A stretch of 8,529 nt of DNA from Deltaproteobacteria bacterium (GTDB taxonomy: Bacteria; Bdellovibrionota; O2-12-FULL-43-9; JACQJE01), in assembly GCA_016205125.1 (NCBI GenBank), contig JACQJE010000181.1:1-8529 (forward strand). The letters are read 5' to 3'. Position 1 is the stretch's first letter. Each line of letters begins with the position of its first letter. The position numbers and the translations under genes are program-made. A model generated the notes under the pieces. It was not told the DNA's origin, searched no databases, and worked only from the letters and a program-made list of their open reading frames with translations. This document shows positions 6,262 to 8,529 of the stretch, piece by piece.

Positions 6262-6282
6262 TTGACGCATTGAGGGTGAATC

Positions 6283-7296
6283 ATGTCTGCGAGCAATCGC
6301 CTTTTTTCAGGAATACAGCCTTCCGGTGCTTTGCACCTGGGGAACTACTTTGGCGCGGTCCGCAACTGGATCTCTTTGCAGGAGAAGTATGAGAGTTTTA
6401 TCTGCATTGTCGACTATCACACTCTGAGCGGGGATTATTCACCGAAAGATTTGCCAAAATTGACGCTTGAAATGGCGCTCGATCTCCTGGCCTGCGGAGT
6501 TGATCCCGAAAAAACAGTTCTCTTTGTGCAATCTCATCTGCCCGAGCATGCGGAACTCTGCTGGATTTTAAGCGCCTACACCTCTTATGGAGATCTGACC
6601 CGGATGACCCAATTTAAAGAAAAGGCGCAAAGGGCCCAGTTTATCAAGGCGGCTCTCTTTAATTATCCGGTTCTTCAGGCGGCGGATATTCTTCTTTACA
6701 AGGCGAGCCATGTCCCGGTGGGGGAAGATCAGATTCAGCATCTTGAATTGGTAAGAGATGTTACAAAGCGCTTTAATCAAGCTGTTGGAAAAACCTGCTT
6801 TCCGGAAGTGAAACCGATTGTCTCAAAGGGGGCGCGGATCATGTCGCTTGCAAACCCGGAAACAAAGATGAGCAAGAGTTTGGGAGAAAAACATTATATC
6901 GGGTTAATGGAAGATCTCAAATCTATTGAGAAAAAAGTGAAATCTGCGGTCACAGATGTCGGCCTGCAGGAAGGGGAGACGATGAGTCCCGGTGTCGCAA
7001 ATCTCTTCACCCTCCTTGAGCTTTGCCAGGAATCGTTGGGAGAAGAGAAGCTCAGGCAGGAGATCGAACAACTCCGCGTCGAGCATGGGAGCGGCAGACT
7101 CCGGTATTCCGATCTCAAAGAGGTTCTGTATCATGCGCTTGCAAACCTCCTTAAGCCAATTCAGGATCGCCGCCGCCATCTTCAGGTGAAAGATGCCGAG
7201 AAGGTTCTTCGTCAGGGGAGAGAACGCGCCAAAAGCATCGCAGAAAAAGTGATTAAAGAAGTCCGCGCGCTCGTTGGATTGCTTCCCCAAAAATAG
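6283..7296 (+). CDS. trpS: Tryptophanyl-tRNA synthetase
   Basis: A 337-residue class I aminoacyl-tRNA synthetase that charges tRNA-Trp with tryptophan using ATP in the cytoplasm; bacterial TrpRS is usually about 330-350 residues, so this is full length. The N-terminus carries the family's SGIQPSGALHLGNYFGA region (residues 9-25), which includes the HIGH-equivalent. A GEDQ-IQHLELVRD motif (147-159) lies in the Rossmann core, and a perfect KMSKS loop is at 195-199. The helical C-terminal part fits the anticodon-binding region. The ATG at 6283 is preceded by GAGGGTG (6272-6278). The gene is divergent from the aldolase gene and is probably transcribed alone or with the downstream transaldolase, which has its own promoter. 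No T-box or tryptophan-responsive leader is evident. Confidence 0.98.
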   Translation: MSASNRLFSGIQPSGALHLGNYFGAVRNWISLQEKYESFICIVDYHTLSGDYSPKDLPKLTLEMALDLLACGVDPEKTVLFVQSHLPEHAELCWILSAYTSYGDLTRMTQFKEKAQRAQFIKAALFNYPVLQAADILLYKASHVPVGEDQIQHLELVRDVTKRFNQAVGKTCFPEVKPIVSKGARIMSLANPETKMSKSLGEKHYIGLMEDLKSIEKKVKSAVTDVGLQEGETMSPGVANLFTLLELCQESLGEEKLRQEIEQLRVEHGSGRLRYSDLKEVLYHALANLLKPIQDRRRHLQVKDAEKVLRQGRERAKSIAEKVIKEVRALVGLLPQK

Positions 7297-7310
7297 AGTT
7301 AGATTTTTGG
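7287..7310 (+). terminator. Weak terminator-like hairpin at the end of trpS
   Basis: CCAAAAAT (7287-7294) pairs perfectly with ATTTTTGG (7303-7310) across an 8-base loop and spans the trpS stop codon. The stem is A/T-rich and the T-run is inside the stem rather than after it, so termination would be weak at best. Confidence 0.25.
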
Positions 7311-7323
7311 CTTCCCCCTAACC

Positions 7324-7352
7324 TTGACAGCGCGTAGTCCGTATATTACGTT
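7324..7352 (+). promoter_or_regulatory. Putative promoter of the transaldolase gene
   Basis: A perfect -35 TTGACA (7324-7329) is followed after 17 bases by TACGTT (7347-7352). A T/A-rich TATATT overlaps just upstream but at too short a spacing (12 bases). The architecture equals that of the trpS promoter candidate. The leader to the GTG start would be about 45 bases. Confidence 0.5.
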
Positions 7353-7393
7353 CCTCACGGCGTTTTTATTCGTAAATTCTCGCAAAACAGGCT

Positions 7394-7397
7394 GAGG
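7394..7397 (+). promoter_or_regulatory. Ribosome binding site deciding the GTG start of the transaldolase
   Basis: GAGG sits six bases before the GTG at 7404. No ATG in this frame gives the conserved MQLFLDTA N-terminus, so this site supports GTG initiation. Confidence 0.6.
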
Positions 7398-7403
7398 TCT
7401 GAC

Positions 7404-8060
7404 GTGCAGCTTTTCCTGGATACAGCAGATGCGGCATCGATTCGCCGGGCCGCTGAGATGGGTGTTCTCGATGGGGTCACCACCAATCCGACCCTTGTGG
7501 CAAAAGCGGGCCGAAGTATTTCAGATGTGATTGTCGAGATCTGTGAGATTGTGAAAGGGCCGGTGAGTGTAGAGTCGGTTGCAGAAACTGCGGAGGGGAT
7601 GGTAGGGGATGCCCGAAAGTTTTCAAAACTGAGCAAGCATGTCGTGGTCAAGTTTCCGTTCTGCGAGGAGGGGCTTAAAGCGACAAAGATTGTTTCAAAG
7701 GAAGGGATTCGCGTCAACATGACGTTGATCTTCAGCCCTCTGCAGGCATGGCTCGCGGCAAAAGCAGGCGCCGCTTATGTGAGCCCCTTTATTGGGCGTC
7801 TGGATGATATCGCGACTCCGGGAATGCAATTAATAGAACAGATTGTGCGGCTCTTTGACCGTCATCGGTTTTCAACGAAAGTGCTTGCGGCGAGCATCCG
7901 CCATCCGATCCATGTTTTAGAAGCGGCTCTTCTCGGAGCCCATGTCGCGACGATGCCTCCAGAAGTCTTTCATAAAATGTTTCCGCATCCCCTGACGAAG
8001 AGCGGAATAGAGCAATTTAATAAAGATTATCGCGCTATTCCGCCTTCTCCGTCGCTTTAA
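7404..8060 (+). CDS. tal: Transaldolase, small TalC/FSA type
   Basis: A 218-residue cytoplasmic enzyme of the small (class 3B) transaldolase group, typical length 214-220. It moves a dihydroxyacetone unit between sedoheptulose 7-phosphate and glyceraldehyde 3-phosphate in the non-oxidative pentose phosphate pathway; the closely related FSA proteins instead act as fructose-6-phosphate aldolases. Landmarks are Asp6 in FLDTAD, TTNPTL (26-31), the Schiff-base Lys83 in VVVKFPF, NMTLIFS (105-111), SPFIGRLDD (127-135), AASIRHP (162-168) and a HPLT near the C-terminus. The Lys context VKFPF, where VKIPM is common, is a slight variation. The enzyme starts with GTG, supported by a GAGG at 7394-7397. 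Fifteen bases separate it from the acyl-CoA dehydrogenase gene, suggesting one transcript from the promoter at 7324-7352. Distinguishing transaldolase from FSA activity needs active-site comparison; transaldolase is the likelier reading. Confidence 0.93.
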   Translation: MQLFLDTADAASIRRAAEMGVLDGVTTNPTLVAKAGRSISDVIVEICEIVKGPVSVESVAETAEGMVGDARKFSKLSKHVVVKFPFCEEGLKATKIVSKEGIRVNMTLIFSPLQAWLAAKAGAAYVSPFIGRLDDIATPGMQLIEQIVRLFDRHRFSTKVLAASIRHPIHVLEAALLGAHVATMPPEVFHKMFPHPLTKSGIEQFNKDYRAIPPSPSL

Positions 8061-8064
8061 TGAA

Positions 8065-8070
8065 CGGAGG
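8065..8070 (+). promoter_or_regulatory. Strong ribosome binding site (CGGAGG) of the acyl-CoA dehydrogenase gene
   Basis: A full GGAGG core ends five bases before the ATG at 8076. It begins only five bases after the transaldolase stop, as expected for an internal operon site. Confidence 0.75.
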
Positions 8071-8075
8071 AATTC

Positions 8076-8529
8076 ATGATTAGCTTTGACCTCAGCGAAG
8101 AACAGAAAGCACTGCGACAGACAGCGCGGGAATTTGCTCAAAAGGAGATGATTCCCGTTGCGGCTAAATATGACGAAAGCGGAGAATTTCCATGGCCTGT
8201 TTTCCAGAAAGGATTTGAACTGGGGCTCCTCAACCTTGGACTCCCGACGGAGTGTGGGGGATTGGGGCTCTCCAATCTGGACATCCTTGTTGTCAATGAG
8301 GAGCTGGGAGCGGGCTGCACAGGCATTCTCACCTCCATGATGGTCAATGATCTGGCCATTAAGCCGATTGTTCTGGCCGGGAATGAAGGCCAGAAAAAGA
8401 AATGGCTGATCCCATTTTCAGAACAGCTCCAGTTCGGCTCTTTTGCGCTGACGGAGCCGGGGGCGGGTTCAGATGTCGCTGGGATGTCGACCTCTGTCAA
8501 AAAAGCGGGGAGCGACTATATTCTTATCC
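8076..8529 (+). CDS. Acyl-CoA dehydrogenase, medium-chain (MCAD)-like, 3' end cut by the window
   Basis: The first 151 codons of an FAD-dependent acyl-CoA dehydrogenase, which oxidises acyl-CoA to trans-2-enoyl-CoA in the first step of beta-oxidation and passes electrons to an electron-transferring flavoprotein. The family is usually about 380-390 residues, so some 40% is visible. The N-terminal helical domain has LSEEQKALRQTAREFAQKEMI (7-27) and PVAAKYDESGEFP (27-39), then CGGLGL (60-65), AGNEGQKKKWL (101-111) and the beta-domain flavin/substrate signature FALTEPGAGSDVAGM (123-137). The pattern PVAA-YD-(S/T)GE-(F/Y)P, the EEL-GCTG region and the AGN-QKKK segment resemble mammalian MCAD closely, so a short- or medium-chain substrate is likely. 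The catalytic Glu and the C-terminal helical domain lie beyond the window edge. It is probably co-transcribed with the transaldolase. Confidence 0.95.
   Translation, partial: MISFDLSEEQKALRQTAREFAQKEMIPVAAKYDESGEFPWPVFQKGFELGLLNLGLPTECGGLGLSNLDILVVNEELGAGCTGILTSMMVNDLAIKPIVLAGNEGQKKKWLIPFSEQLQFGSFALTEPGAGSDVAGMSTSVKKAGSDYILI

Noticed and set aside
7355..7720. A 121-codon minus-strand frame over the start of the transaldolase gene.
   Set aside because: It is a shadow of a well-supported transaldolase gene.

Overview
This 8.5 kb window comes from the chromosome of a bacterium, probably Gram-negative. The evidence for that is a gene with a lipoprotein signal, a very large gene with an export signal, bacterial-type promoters and Shine-Dalgarno sites, and a medium-chain acyl-CoA dehydrogenase that points to fatty-acid oxidation. 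By eye the base composition is balanced (around 50% GC). The sequence alone does not fix the phylum.

Layout. Positions 1-109 lead into a giant gene (110-4630, +) for an exported protein of about 1,506 residues. It has a Cys-rich N-terminal half, a helical middle, a long hydrophobic block, and a C-terminal region with a JAB/JAMM-like metalloprotease signature (E, HTHP, PSxxD) carrying an unusually long helical insert. Its stop codon overlaps or lies just before a small Cys-rich lipoprotein gene (4651-5283, +), so the two form a translationally coupled pair of unknown function. The lipoprotein gene is convergent with a class II (FucA-type) aldolase gene (5285-5950, -), and only one base separates the two stop codons.

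The aldolase gene is divergent from trpS (6283-7296, +), which encodes tryptophanyl-tRNA synthetase. The 332-base gap between them holds the most striking non-coding structure here: a 207-base element (6006-6212) with 43-base terminal inverted repeats that differ at one base pair. It is flanked by a 10-base near-perfect direct repeat that looks like a target-site duplication, and its interior can form further nested hairpins. It looks like a non-autonomous MITE-type transposable element, or a mobile structured-RNA element, inserted into a divergent promoter region.

After trpS come a TalC/FSA-type transaldolase (7404-8060, +) and, 15 bases later, an acyl-CoA dehydrogenase of the MCAD type (8076 to the window end, +, truncated). 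The trpS and transaldolase genes each have a sigma-70-like promoter with the same architecture, TTGAC(T/A)-17-TACGTT.

The right half is housekeeping and central metabolism: translation, non-oxidative pentose phosphate, beta-oxidation and sugar-phosphate cleavage. The left half is an accessory-looking envelope or secretion locus. The best candidates for something undescribed are the giant JAMM-like protein with its lipoprotein partner, and the inverted-repeat element.
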